This document shows positions 52,557 through 61,360 of a stretch of 64,000 nt of DNA, piece after piece. The DNA comes from Pandoraea bronchicola (GTDB taxonomy: Bacteria > Pseudomonadota > Gammaproteobacteria > Burkholderiales > Burkholderiaceae). The stretch spans positions 1-64,000 of the forward strand of contig NZ_CABPST010000003.1 of NCBI RefSeq assembly GCF_902459805.1, given 5' to 3'. The notes under the pieces were generated by a model that was not told where the DNA came from, searched no databases, and saw only the letters and a program-made list of their open reading frames with translations. A program made the translations under genes and the position numbers. The stretch's first letter is position 1. Every line of letters begins with the position of its first letter.

Positions 52557-54038
52557 ATGGTAAAGAACGGTAGTCAACATATCGGCCAGCTGCGTGACGG
52601 ACGCGAAGTGTATATCGACGGCAAAGCCGTCGGCGACGTGACCACCCATCCCGCGTTCCGCAACTCCATTCGCAGCTACGCAAGCCTGTACGACTTTCAG
52701 GCGCGCCCCGAGAATCTCGAAGCGATGACCTTCGCGTCGCCGGACACGGGCGATCGGGTCTCGCGCATTTGGCAATTGCCCACGAGCTATGACGCGCTGG
52801 TGCAGCGCCGGGAGATGCTCGAGGCGTGGAGCGAATTGCATTACGGCTTCATGGGACGCTCGCCGGATCACGTGGCATCGTGCATTTCCGGCATGGTGAT
52901 GGGCATTGACGTCTTCGAGCAATACGACACCAGGCGCGCCGGTGCGCTGCGTGACTACTACAAATATGCTCGCGACAACGACCTGTTCCTGACATATGTG
53001 ATCGTCAACCCGCAGGCCAATCAGTCGAAGGCCGCGCACGAGCAGGAGGACAAATACCTCGCAGTCGGCATCGTGGATCAGGACCATGAAGGCATTACGG
53101 TGCGTGGCGCCAAGATGCTCGCCACCAGCGGCATCATGGCCAACGAGGTCTTCTGCAGTTGCATTCAACCGCTCAAGGCGGGCGACGAAATGTACGCGTT
53201 GTCGTTTGCCATCCCCATGAATACCAAAGGCTTGCGCGTGCTGTCGCGCAAGTCTTACGAGGGCAGCGCTACATCCGTGTTCGACAATCCGCTCGCCTCG
53301 CGCTTCGACGAGAACGACGCCGTGCTGTATTTCGACGATGTGAAAGTGCCTTGGGAGCGCATCTTCGTCGCAGGCGATACGGCCATGTGTGCGAAGCAGT
53401 TCCATGCCACGCCCGCCCACAGCTACCAGAACTACCAATGCCAGGTGCGCTTGATGGTCAAGCTGCGCTTCCTCGTGGGCATCGCCCTGCGCATTACGGA
53501 GGTGAACGGCACGAACGCCTTCCCGCAAGTGCGCGAGACGCTCGGACAACTCGCGGCCGAGGCGGCCATGGTCGAAGCGTGGGTGCACGGCATGGAAGCG
53601 AAGGGCCATATGGAGAAGGGCTACTACGTGCCGGATCGCAGCTTGCTGTATGGCTCGCAGGTACTCACGCAGCAGCTCTATACGAAGGTGCTCAGCACGC
53701 TTCGCGAACTGGCGGGTGGCGGAATGATCATGCTGCCGTCGAGCATCCACGACTTCGAGAACCCGATGCTCGCCAGCATCATCGAGAAGACGCAGAAATC
53801 GCCGGTGGTCGACGCCGAAGCGCGCGTCAAGTTCTTCAAGCTTGCCTGGGACGCCGTCGGCTCCGAATTCGCGTCTCGCCATAACCAGTACGAGATGTTT
53901 TACGCCGGGGCCACGTTCGTGACCAAGGGCCACGCCTATCGCACGTACGACTGGCAGAAGGCCACGCGTCTGGTCGACACCCTGCTCGGCACCTATGCGC
54001 TCTCGGACGAGATCGTCCGGCAGCCCGTCGCGGCCTGA
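52557..54038 (+). CDS. 4-hydroxyphenylacetate 3-hydroxylase family oxygenase (HpaB-like)
   Basis: The 493-residue protein fits the oxygenase part of FADH2-dependent aromatic hydroxylases. The N-terminal domain has REVYIDGKAVGDVTTHPAFR and the flavin region has TYVIVNPQANQSKAA, GITVRGAKMLATSGIMANEV and the conserved VPWERIFVAGDT. The C-terminal domain holds ELAGGGMIMLPSS. It would hydroxylate a phenolic or related ring with reduced flavin from the adjacent reductase. Related enzymes act on 4-hydroxyphenylacetate, chlorophenols and pyrrole or anthranilate derivatives, so the substrate is open. GGAGAGAG before ATG 52557 supports the start. Confidence 0.87.
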   Translation: MVKNGSQHIGQLRDGREVYIDGKAVGDVTTHPAFRNSIRSYASLYDFQARPENLEAMTFASPDTGDRVSRIWQLPTSYDALVQRREMLEAWSELHYGFMGRSPDHVASCISGMVMGIDVFEQYDTRRAGALRDYYKYARDNDLFLTYVIVNPQANQSKAAHEQEDKYLAVGIVDQDHEGITVRGAKMLATSGIMANEVFCSCIQPLKAGDEMYALSFAIPMNTKGLRVLSRKSYEGSATSVFDNPLASRFDENDAVLYFDDVKVPWERIFVAGDTAMCAKQFHATPAHSYQNYQCQVRLMVKLRFLVGIALRITEVNGTNAFPQVRETLGQLAAEAAMVEAWVHGMEAKGHMEKGYYVPDRSLLYGSQVLTQQLYTKVLSTLRELAGGGMIMLPSSIHDFENPMLASIIEKTQKSPVVDAEARVKFFKLAWDAVGSEFASRHNQYEMFYAGATFVTKGHAYRTYDWQKATRLVDTLLGTYALSDEIVRQPVAA

Positions 54039-54103
54039 TCCGCACGTCACTCAGACGACATCCGCATTACCCCGACCGTCCCCGCCACAGACAAGGAGTT
54101 CCC

Positions 54104-54484
54104 ATGGCGATCAACAAGTTGCACGACGAGTTTCACTCCATCGACATGAAAGAAGGATGGGAGGTGCCGCCGGGCTATCCCCCGGGCATCGAACAGAAGA
54201 TCCTCGCGGGTTCGCTCGACGAGCCGAACCGCGCGGGCAGCCGCACGCGCTTGCTGCGTTTCGCGCCGGGTATCTACACCAAAGCGCCGTTCGTGCATAC
54301 GTATTGGGAAGAGGTCTATCTCGTCTCGGGCGATTTGACCGTCGGCAACGACGCTCAGGGTGAGGGCGGCGAAGCCTTTGCGCCGAACACGTATGCATGC
54401 CGTCCGCCCGGCGCGTTCCACGGCCCGTTCAAGTCGAACGGCGGCTGTCTGCTTCTCGAAATTCACTACTACGACCCGGCCTGA
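54104..54484 (+). CDS. Cupin domain protein
   Basis: The 126-residue protein is a single cupin barrel. Motif 1 reads FVHTYWEEVYLVSGDLTV, motif 2 CRPPGAFHGPFKSNGGCLLL with His, and the C-terminus is EIHYYDP. The metal-ligand set is partly altered, so it may be a ligand-binding or isomerase type rather than a dioxygenase. It starts 65 bases after the oxygenase and precedes the binding-protein gene. Its place suggests handling of the ring product. GACAAGGAG precedes ATG 54104. Confidence 0.78.
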   Translation: MAINKLHDEFHSIDMKEGWEVPPGYPPGIEQKILAGSLDEPNRAGSRTRLLRFAPGIYTKAPFVHTYWEEVYLVSGDLTVGNDAQGEGGEAFAPNTYACRPPGAFHGPFKSNGGCLLLEIHYYDPA

Positions 54485-54590
54485 CACGTTCAAGGCAGGG
54501 CGTCGGGCGCGGCGAACGTGAGGGCGTTGCCGCGCCGTCGGGAGACCGTTTCACCTACACCACACCTCTACAGGCTATCGGGAAAACATC

Positions 54591-55832
54591 ATGTCTACGT
54601 TTCGCGCAAGTCGTATCACGTCAATGGCCGCACTGGTGCTCGCCGCCGCCTTCGCCACGCCGTTCGCCGCACGGGCCCAGCCGGCCAGGATGAGCGACGG
54701 TGTCGTGAAGATCGGCGTGCTCACCGACATGTCGTCGATCTTCTCCGACATCGGCGGCAAGGGCTCGGTGATCGCCGCGCAAATGGCCGTCGACGACTTT
54801 GGCGGGAAGGTCAACGGCGTGCCGGTCAAAGTGATTTCGGCCGACCACCAGAACAAGACCGACGTGGCGGCGACCATCGCCCGAGACTGGTTCGACAACC
54901 AGCAGGTCGACGTGGTCGAGGACTTGCTGCCGTCCTCCGTGGCACTGGCGGTGGCCAATGTCGCCAAGGCCAAGCGTCGTATCGCCATCGTGACGGGCGC
55001 GGGCACCACACGGCTCGTGAACGAAGACTGCTCGCCCTACACGGTGCAGTACTCATACGACACCTATTCGTTCGCGTCGAACACGGTCAAGGCGATGACG
55101 CGCAGCGGCGACAACAGTTGGTACTTCCTGACGGTCGATTACGCGCTCGGTGCGTCTCTCGAGAAGGACGCCACGCAGGCGCTGCAACACGTGAACGGCC
55201 AGGTCGCGGGCCGCGCGAAGCATCCGCTCAATTCGGCGGACCTGTCGTCATACCTGCTGCAGGCGCAGGCCTCGCGCGCCAAGGTGATTGCGCTGGCGAA
55301 CGCGGGTGCTGACACCGTGAACGCTATCAAGACGGCACGCGAGTTCGGCATCACCGGCCCTGGAAAGCAGAAGATCGCGGGGCTGCACATGTTTATCAGC
55401 GACATTCACAGTCTCGGGCTTGAAGCGGCGCAGGGAATGACGTTGACCACCGCCTTCTACTGGGATCGCGACGACGCCTCACGCACCTGGGCCCAACGCT
55501 TCTTCGCGAAGACCGGCAAGATGCCGACGCTCGTCCACGCGGGAACCTACTCGTCCGTCATGCATTACCTGCAGGCCGTGCAGCGCACTGGCACCGACGA
55601 GGCCGACACGGTCATGGCGTCGATGAAGCAAACGCCCATCAACGACTTTTTCGCCAACGGCGGACAGATTCGACCTGACGGCCTGATGGTGCACGACATG
55701 TACCTCGTCGAAGTGAAGTCACCCAAGGCGTCGAAGAAGCCCTGGGACTACTACAAGGTGCTGCAGACGATTCCCGCCAATGAGGCGTTCCGTCCGCTCG
55801 CCCAGAGCCAGTGCGCGCTCGTCAAGAAGTGA
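54591..55832 (+). CDS. Liv-type ABC transporter substrate-binding protein
   Basis: The 413-residue protein has a signal peptide (ALVLAAAFATPFAARAQPAR) and the type I binding fold: MSDGVVKIGVLTDMSSIFSD, then WFDNQQVDVVEDLLPSSVAL and NSWYFLTVDYALGASLEKD. It is the ligand-binding part of the ABC transporter whose ATPases and permeases are encoded at 56562-60034. Similarity to the lone binding protein at 13788-15047 is strong by eye. Proteins of this subfamily commonly bind aromatic or branched acids. The next gene begins 17 bases later. Confidence 0.88.
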   Translation: MSTFRASRITSMAALVLAAAFATPFAARAQPARMSDGVVKIGVLTDMSSIFSDIGGKGSVIAAQMAVDDFGGKVNGVPVKVISADHQNKTDVAATIARDWFDNQQVDVVEDLLPSSVALAVANVAKAKRRIAIVTGAGTTRLVNEDCSPYTVQYSYDTYSFASNTVKAMTRSGDNSWYFLTVDYALGASLEKDATQALQHVNGQVAGRAKHPLNSADLSSYLLQAQASRAKVIALANAGADTVNAIKTAREFGITGPGKQKIAGLHMFISDIHSLGLEAAQGMTLTTAFYWDRDDASRTWAQRFFAKTGKMPTLVHAGTYSSVMHYLQAVQRTGTDEADTVMASMKQTPINDFFANGGQIRPDGLMVHDMYLVEVKSPKASKKPWDYYKVLQTIPANEAFRPLAQSQCALVKK

Positions 55833-55849
55833 TCTCAGGAAGTCAGGCC

Positions 55850-56557
55850 ATGACCGGAGTTGGGAAGATGAATCTCATGCATTTCGTTGTGCAAACGGCA
55901 GACGGTGTCGTCGATCGCGACATCGCCATCAAGCAGCTCGTGATTGCGGGCTGGACAGGGCGAGACGTCGACGCGATGGAACATCACATCCGCGAGCTCG
56001 AGGTGTTGGGCGTGAAGCGCCCGGCCGCCACGCCGATGTTCTACCGGGTGTCGAGCGATCGGCTCACGACGCAGGCGCATATCGAGGCGAGCGGCCGCGC
56101 AAGCAGTGGAGAGGTCGAGTTCCTGCTCGTGCGCAGCGGGGGCGAGACGTATGTCGGCGTGGCGTCGGATCACACCGACCGCGAGGTGGAGACATACGGC
56201 ATTACGGTCTCGAAGCAGATGTGCGAGAAGCCTTGCGCAGCGGTGCTCTGGCGGCTGGCTGACGTGGAGCCGCATTGGGACCGGCTCATGCTGCGCAGTT
56301 ACGCCAATATCGGCGGCGAAAAGGTGCTGTACCAACAGGGGCCGGTCACGGCAATGCGCTCGCCGCAAGACCTGCTTGCGCGCTTCGCCGAGGCCGGCGG
56401 ACGCTTTGAAGACGGCACTGCCATGTTGTGCGGAACGCTGGCGGCCATCGGCGGGATTCGGTCGGCCGAGCGTTTCGATTTCGAGCTGGAAGATCCCGTG
56501 CTCGCGCGTCGTTTGCAACACGGGTACGGCATTACCCCGCTGCCGGTGGCGGGGTAA
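55850..56557 (+). CDS. DUF2848 domain-containing protein
   Basis: The 235-residue protein matches DUF2848: IKQLVIAGWTGRDVDAMEHH, ATPMFYRVSSDRLTTQAHIE, SSGEVEFLLVRSGGETYVGV and SDHTDREVETYGITVSKQMC. The fold is related to fumarylacetoacetase-like hydrolases, so an enzymatic step on a catabolic intermediate is plausible. It lies between the binding protein and the ATPase genes of the same transporter. AGGAAG upstream supports ATG 55850; ATG 55868 is an alternative. The family has no settled function that I know. Confidence 0.82.
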   Translation: MTGVGKMNLMHFVVQTADGVVDRDIAIKQLVIAGWTGRDVDAMEHHIRELEVLGVKRPAATPMFYRVSSDRLTTQAHIEASGRASSGEVEFLLVRSGGETYVGVASDHTDREVETYGITVSKQMCEKPCAAVLWRLADVEPHWDRLMLRSYANIGGEKVLYQQGPVTAMRSPQDLLARFAEAGGRFEDGTAMLCGTLAAIGGIRSAERFDFELEDPVLARRLQHGYGITPLPVAG

Positions 56558-56561
56558 GCGC

Positions 56562-57341
56562 ATGCATCACGACGACATCATTCTCGAGACCCGCCGGCTT
56601 ACGAAGGCGTTTCGCGGCTTTACCGCTGTGGGCGGCGTCGACCTGAAGGTCAGACGCGGTGCGATTCACGCCCTGATCGGCCCGAACGGGGCGGGTAAGA
56701 CAACGTGCTTCAATCTGCTGACCAAGTTCCTGACGCCGACCTCGGGCCAGATTTTCTATCGTGGCGAGGACATTACGCGTCTCGCGCCAGCGGCGGTCGC
56801 GCGGCGCGGCATGATCCGCTCGTTCCAGATATCGGCAGTGTTCGGGCATCTGTCGGTCATCGAAAACGTGCGGGTGGCTTTGCAGCGCGCCACCGGCCAG
56901 TCCTATCACTTCTGGCGCAGCACGCGCGGCCTGGGCGATCTGGATTCGCGTGCGATGGCGTTGCTCGATGAAGTGGACATTGCGGCCTATGCGGACGAGT
57001 TGACCGTTTCGCTGCCCTATGGACGCAGGCGTGCGCTGGAAATTGCCACCACACTCGCCATGGAACCCGATGTCATGCTGCTCGACGAACCCACGCAAGG
57101 CATGGGACATGAGGATGTCGACCGGGTGGCTGCGCTCATCCGGCAAGTCGCGGCCGGCCGCACAGTGCTGATGGTCGAGCACAACATGAAAGTGGTGTCG
57201 GGCATTGCCGACACGATCACCGTATTGCAGCGTGGCGAGGTGCTGGCCGAAGGCGACTACGCCCAGGTCACGGCGGACGCCCGCGTGCGCGAAGCCTACA
57301 TGGGGTCGGCGCACGCCTCACTGGAAGGAGCGCACGCATGA
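56562..57341 (+). CDS. livG: Liv-type ABC transporter ATPase, LivG-like
   Basis: The 259-residue ATPase has Walker A GPNGAGKTT, a LivG-type signature LPYGRRRALEIATTLAMEPD in place of LSGGQ, Walker B VMLLDEPTQGMG, and an H-loop VLMVEHNMKVV. It drives import together with the next ATPase. Only four bases separate it from the DUF2848 stop, and its own stop overlaps the next ATG. The upstream frame beyond ATG 56562 reads the DUF2848 gene out of frame and is ignored. Confidence 0.9.
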   Translation: MHHDDIILETRRLTKAFRGFTAVGGVDLKVRRGAIHALIGPNGAGKTTCFNLLTKFLTPTSGQIFYRGEDITRLAPAAVARRGMIRSFQISAVFGHLSVIENVRVALQRATGQSYHFWRSTRGLGDLDSRAMALLDEVDIAAYADELTVSLPYGRRRALEIATTLAMEPDVMLLDEPTQGMGHEDVDRVAALIRQVAAGRTVLMVEHNMKVVSGIADTITVLQRGEVLAEGDYAQVTADARVREAYMGSAHASLEGAHA

Positions 57342-58093
57342 AGGCGCATGAATCGTCGCTCGTTGCGGCCAGCGTTCCGGCGCTGGCCGTGACCGGCCTG
57401 CAAGCGTGGTATGGCGAATCGCACATCTTGCACGGCGTCGATCTGGTGGCGGGGCAGGGGGAGGTCGTGAGTCTGCTGGGACGAAACGGCGCAGGCCGCA
57501 GCACGACATTGCGCGCCATTCTCGGGCTCACGGATACGCGCGATGGCTCGGTGCGTGTCTTCGGACGCGAGACCATCGGCCTGCCGACGCGCAAGATCGC
57601 GCGATGCGGCGTGGGCTTCTGTCCGGAGGAGCGGGGCATCTTCGCCAGTCTGTCTTGCGAGGAAAACCTGTTGCTGCCGCCCGTGCTGGTGCCGGGCGGT
57701 TCAGCGACCGGACAGGCCGGCATGTCGCTCGACGAGATCTACGCGATGTTCCCGAATCTGGCGGAGCGCCGGCACAGTCCGGGCACACGGCTATCGGGCG
57801 GGGAGCAGCAGATGCTGGCGATCGCGCGCATTCTGCGCACGGGCGTCCGGCTGTTGCTGCTGGACGAAATCTCCGAAGGGCTTGCCCCCGCCATCGTGCG
57901 CACGCTCGCCCGCATGATCGAGACGCTCAAATCACGCGGCTACACCATCGTCCTTGTCGAACAGAACTTCCACTTCGCCGCACCGCTTGCCGAGCGCTTC
58001 TACGTAATGGAGCACGGCCGCATCGCGCTGCAGTTCGACGCCGCCCAGTTGCCCGCGCACACGCAAGCACTGCAAACCCTGCTCAACGTGTAA
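57338..58093 (+). CDS. livF: Liv-type ABC transporter ATPase, LivF-like, with Arg in Walker A
   Basis: The 251-residue ATPase has signature LSGGEQQMLAIARILRTGVR, Walker B LLLLDEISEGLAP and an H-loop-like TIVLVEQNFHFA with Gln at the usual His position. Walker A reads GRNGAGRSTTLRAI, so the lysine that contacts the nucleotide phosphates is Arg (codon CGC). Similar GAGRST loops are, to my memory, seen in some LivF homologues, so this may be a subfamily trait and not decay. The partner LivG has an intact Walker A. ATG overlaps livG by four bases. Confidence 0.88.
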   Translation: MKAHESSLVAASVPALAVTGLQAWYGESHILHGVDLVAGQGEVVSLLGRNGAGRSTTLRAILGLTDTRDGSVRVFGRETIGLPTRKIARCGVGFCPEERGIFASLSCEENLLLPPVLVPGGSATGQAGMSLDEIYAMFPNLAERRHSPGTRLSGGEQQMLAIARILRTGVRLLLLDEISEGLAPAIVRTLARMIETLKSRGYTIVLVEQNFHFAAPLAERFYVMEHGRIALQFDAAQLPAHTQALQTLLNV

Positions 58094-58113
58094 CCGCTCA
58101 GAAGGTCATTGCC

Positions 58114-59004
58114 GTGAATCCTTTCGATATTCCTCTTCCGGCGTTGCTCAGTCAACTAATGCTCGGGCTGGTCAACGGATGCTTCTACGCCGTGCTGAGT
58201 CTGGGCCTGTCGGTCATCTTCGGCTTGCTCAATGTCATCAACTTCGCGCACGGGGCGCTCTTCATGATCGGGGCGCTCGTCGCGTGGATGGGCGGCCAAT
58301 ATCTCGGCCTGAACTACTGGGCGATGCTGGTGATCGCGCCGCTCGCGGCCGGATTGCTCGGCGCGGCCATCGAGCGCGGGCTGCTCTCGCGCATTTACAA
58401 GCTCGATCATCTGTATGGACTGCTGCTTACGCTCGGGCTCACCCTGATCATCGAAGGGCTGGGCCGGTCGGCGTATGGCGTCTCGGGCATGTCGTTCGAC
58501 GCGCCGTCGTTGCTCGTCGGTGCCACGCGTCTGCCATTCATGGTGTTGCCGAACTATCGCGCTTGGGTCGTGGTCGCGTCGCTCGGCGCCTGTGCGCTCA
58601 CGTGGTTCGTCATTGAGCGCACACGTATCGGGGCGTTGCTCCGGGCCGGTACCGAGAATGCACGGCTCGTCGAGACGTTCGGGGTGAACGTGCCGCTCAT
58701 GGTCACGCTCACCTATGCGTTTGGTGCCGCGCTGGCAGCGTTTGCGGGTGTGCTGGCGGCGCCCATCATGCAGGTCTCCCCCATCATGGGGCAGCCGATG
58801 ATCGTGACCGTCTTTGCCATCGTGGTGATCGGCGGTATGGGATCGATTGCCGGTTCGGTTGTGACGGGCCTTGCGCTCGGCGTGCTGGAGGGACTGACCA
58901 AGATTTGGTACCCGGAGGCTTCGGCCACGGTCGTGTTCGTGATCATGGCGTTGGTGCTGCTCGTGCGCCCGCATGGTCTGTTCGGTGGTTATGCCTACAA
59001 GTGA
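58114..59004 (+). CDS. livH: Liv-type ABC transporter permease, LivH-like
   Basis: The 296-residue membrane protein has the LivH features LSQLMLGLVNGCFYAVLSLG, LSVIFGLLNVINFAHGALFM, GLLLTLGLTLIIEGLGRSAY and VIGGMGSIAGSVVTGLALGV. It forms half of the membrane channel. The start is GTG 58114, eight bases after GAAGG; no nearby ATG fits. It follows livF by 20 bases and overlaps or abuts the next permease gene. Confidence 0.9.
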   Translation: MNPFDIPLPALLSQLMLGLVNGCFYAVLSLGLSVIFGLLNVINFAHGALFMIGALVAWMGGQYLGLNYWAMLVIAPLAAGLLGAAIERGLLSRIYKLDHLYGLLLTLGLTLIIEGLGRSAYGVSGMSFDAPSLLVGATRLPFMVLPNYRAWVVVASLGACALTWFVIERTRIGALLRAGTENARLVETFGVNVPLMVTLTYAFGAALAAFAGVLAAPIMQVSPIMGQPMIVTVFAIVVIGGMGSIAGSVVTGLALGVLEGLTKIWYPEASATVVFVIMALVLLVRPHGLFGGYAYK

Positions 59005-60034
59005 GTCGTCGATGATGCGTCAATACCGTTTCGATCTTGTGCTGCTCGTGCTGCTGGCCGCACTGCCGGCCCTCGGGGTCTATCCCGTCTTCGCAATGAA
59101 GGTGCTGTGTTTCGCGCTGTTCGCCTGCTCGCTCAATCTGGTGCTCGGTTACACAGGACTGTTGTCGTTTGGCCATGCCGCGTTCTTCGGCGGCGCGGCG
59201 TACTTCGCGGGGTACGTGATGCGCGATCTGGCGTGGTCGCCGTTGGCCGGTGTGTTGACCGGCGTTGCGACCGGGGCCGTGTTCGGGTTGGTTTTCGGGT
59301 TGTTTGCGATCCGGCGTCAGGGCATCTACTTCGCAATGATTACGCTCGCCTTCGCACAGATGTTCTATTTTTTCTGCCTGCAAGCGCCTTTCACCGGCGG
59401 TGAGGACGGCCTGCAAGGCGTGCCCCGTCAAACGCTTTTCGGCCTGTCGCTGGACAGTGATCTCACGCTGTACTTCGTGGTGCTCGTCGTGGTGGCGGCA
59501 ACGTTCGCGCTGATGTCGCGGGTTACGGCGTCGCCCTTCGGCCGAGTGCTGGCCGCCATCAAGGAAAACGAGCCGCGTGCGATCTCGCTGGGCTACGAGG
59601 CCGAGCGTTTCAAGCTGCTGGCGTTCGTGCTCTCTGCTGCGGTGGCGGGCCTCGCCGGGGCGCTAAAAACGCTGGTGCTCGGCTTCGCCACGCTCTCCGA
59701 CGTGCATTGGTCGCTCTCGGGGTCGGTCATTCTGATGACGCTGGTCGGCGGCATGGGCACGCGTTTCGGGCCGGTCGTGGGAGCATTGCTCATCGTCTCG
59801 CTGGAAACCAAGCTGGGCGATATCGGCAACTGGCTGGCGCAGGCCACTGGCTGGCAAGCCTTTACCGGACTTGGCTCGATGGTGAGCGTGGTCACAGGGG
59901 TGATCTTCGTGCTTTGCGTGCTGTTGTTCCGCCGTGGCATCGTGGGTGAATGGCTCGTCTGGCGGCAACGCTGGATGGCGCGCCGAAGCAGCGCGATGGG
60001 CCGGGCGGCATTGGTCGGCGCGCTCAAAGGGTAG
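58991..60034 (+). CDS. livM: Liv-type ABC transporter permease, LivM-like
   Basis: The product of about 347 residues has LivM landmarks CSLNLVLGYTGLLSFGHAAF, FGLFAIRRQGIYFAMITLAF, ASPFGRVLAAIKENEPRAIS and GSVILMTLVGGMGTRFGPVV. It completes the transporter as the last gene of the operon. The start is uncertain: ATG 58991 overlaps livH by 14 bases, while ATG 59012 and 59015 lie just after its stop. The Arg-rich C-terminus (WRQRWMARRSS) is cytoplasmic. No terminator with a T-run follows directly. Confidence 0.89.
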   Translation: MPTSESSMMRQYRFDLVLLVLLAALPALGVYPVFAMKVLCFALFACSLNLVLGYTGLLSFGHAAFFGGAAYFAGYVMRDLAWSPLAGVLTGVATGAVFGLVFGLFAIRRQGIYFAMITLAFAQMFYFFCLQAPFTGGEDGLQGVPRQTLFGLSLDSDLTLYFVVLVVVAATFALMSRVTASPFGRVLAAIKENEPRAISLGYEAERFKLLAFVLSAAVAGLAGALKTLVLGFATLSDVHWSLSGSVILMTLVGGMGTRFGPVVGALLIVSLETKLGDIGNWLAQATGWQAFTGLGSMVSVVTGVIFVLCVLLFRRGIVGEWLVWRQRWMARRSSAMGRAALVGALKG

Positions 60035-60082
60035 GCGGCCGGAGGATGGGGGCATTCGGGATGGCGTCAGGTCCCGGCGGGC

Positions 60083-60149
60083 TATAAGATGCCTGTCGCG
60101 GCCATGTTAAACTGCCTCGCGAGATTATCGGGCGGCACACCGTGCCGCC
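60083..60149 (+). promoter_or_regulatory. nsrR upstream region with half-site and hairpin
   Basis: TATAAGATGC at 60083-60092 resembles one arm (AAGATGC) of the NsrR binding site, but the second arm is not evident. Further on, GGCGGCAC (60131-60138) and GTGCCGCC (60142-60149) form a perfect 8-bp stem around ACC, 29 bases before the gene. The hairpin could end the liv transcript or lie in the nsrR leader. Self-regulation by NsrR is inference. Confidence 0.35.
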
Positions 60150-60178
60150 TCGTTTGTTCCCGCCGTGTCCCCCGCTGA

Positions 60179-60670
60179 ATGCGACTCACCGACCATACCG
60201 ACTACAGTTTGCGCACGCTCATCTACGTCGCGGTTCATCCCGACGAGCTGGTGCACGTGCAATCCGTGGCGGAAGCGTTCGACATTCCCAAGAACCATCT
60301 TGTGAAGATCGTGCAGAAGCTCGGTCAACTGGGCTTCTTGCACACCGTGCGAGGGCGTTCGGGCGGGATTCGCCTGGGACGCGCGCCGGAGCGCATCAGA
60401 CTCGGCGAAGTCGTAAGGGCGATGGAGCCTGACTTCGCGCTGGTCGAGTGCTTCCATGAGGGCGAGAACGCTTGCGTCATTACGTCGGCGTGCAATTTGC
60501 GCGGCGTGCTGGGCGAGGCGCTGCGCGCCTACTTTGCCGTGCTCGACCGCTATACGCTGGCCGATCTGGTCGGCAAGCCTGCCGTGTTGCGGCGCCTGCT
60601 CGGGGATGCGGTGGCCGCCGCCATTCCGGTCGCGGACATCAAGGTCAAACGGCGCATCGCCGAATCGTAA
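60179..60670 (+). CDS. nsrR: NsrR-like Rrf2 family nitric-oxide-sensing repressor
   Basis: The 163-residue protein begins MRLTDHTDYSLRTLIYVAVH and has the winged helix IPKNHLVKIVQKLGQLGFLH. Three cysteines lie in the NsrR spacing within ECFHEGENACVITSACNLRG, the site of an Fe-S cluster that reacts with nitric oxide. The following LDRYTLADLVGK is also typical of NsrR. It should repress NO-detoxifying genes such as hmp until NO damages the cluster. Targets are not adjacent. The start has no clear ribosome site. Confidence 0.87.
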   Translation: MRLTDHTDYSLRTLIYVAVHPDELVHVQSVAEAFDIPKNHLVKIVQKLGQLGFLHTVRGRSGGIRLGRAPERIRLGEVVRAMEPDFALVECFHEGENACVITSACNLRGVLGEALRAYFAVLDRYTLADLVGKPAVLRRLLGDAVAAAIPVADIKVKRRIAES

Positions 60671-60962
60671 TTCCGAATCGATGACGGACAGCCTTCACCG
60701 GCATTTTTCCCCGTGCTTTCTGCACACCCTTTTTTCGACGGACTCATCGACGTTGGCTATCGGCGCCATAGCGCGTGTCAATGGCTATCGCGAGATCTGG
60801 ACGATTGGTTGCATCTTGCGGACGCGCAGCCGCGAAATTTGCGCCGCCCTTTCGTAATCTTGAGTCGTACCCGATAGCGCCAGCCGAGTGGTTCAAGGCT
60901 TGAGAAGGCGCTCCGAGGAAACCGACAACCGGCACGCATTGCCGAACGAAAGGAGTCTCACC

Positions 60963-61253
60963 ATGAACGCTCGTATTTTCGCCGCCGCCCTGATGGCCAC
61001 CGCCACGCTGGCTTCCGCTTCTGCTTTCGCCGAAACCCAGATCGCCGATGCGGGTCAGGCGGCCACCACGCAAGGGGTCACCCGCGCACAGGTGCGCGAG
61101 GCATTGCGCCAGGCACGGGCGTCGGGCCAGCTCGACCAGTCGCTCGAGACCTATCCGTCGCTGTTGCAACAACGCTCCTCGGCCGGTCGCTCGCGTGCAG
61201 AAGTGCGCGCGGAAATCGGTTCAGGCACGACTGCGAGCGACAACCGCGCCTGA
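60963..61253 (+). CDS. DUF4148 small periplasmic protein
   Basis: The 96-residue protein has a signal peptide (FAAALMATATLASASAFAE) and then a helix-rich part with VTRAQVREALRQARASGQLD and SRAEVRAEIG, the pattern of DUF4148. This family is abundant in Burkholderiaceae and has no known role. GAAAGGAG upstream sets ATG 60963. The 292 bases before it, after nsrR, show no gene that I can support. Confidence 0.83.
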   Translation: MNARIFAAALMATATLASASAFAETQIADAGQAATTQGVTRAQVREALRQARASGQLDQSLETYPSLLQQRSSAGRSRAEVRAEIGSGTTASDNRA

Positions 61254-61360
61254 GGCGTTGCCATCGATTGGCAGTCGTCGAACGGGGAGCGGCCGGTCCA
61301 AGCAAGCGTTGGCCAAATCCTCCATAATCGGCGCACCGGGTTATATAAGTTGAGTGCGCT

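Noticed and set aside
60671-60962. Additional gene between nsrR and the DUF4148 gene
   Set aside because: Open frames are short and shift through low-quality sequence; no ribosome site or motif was found.
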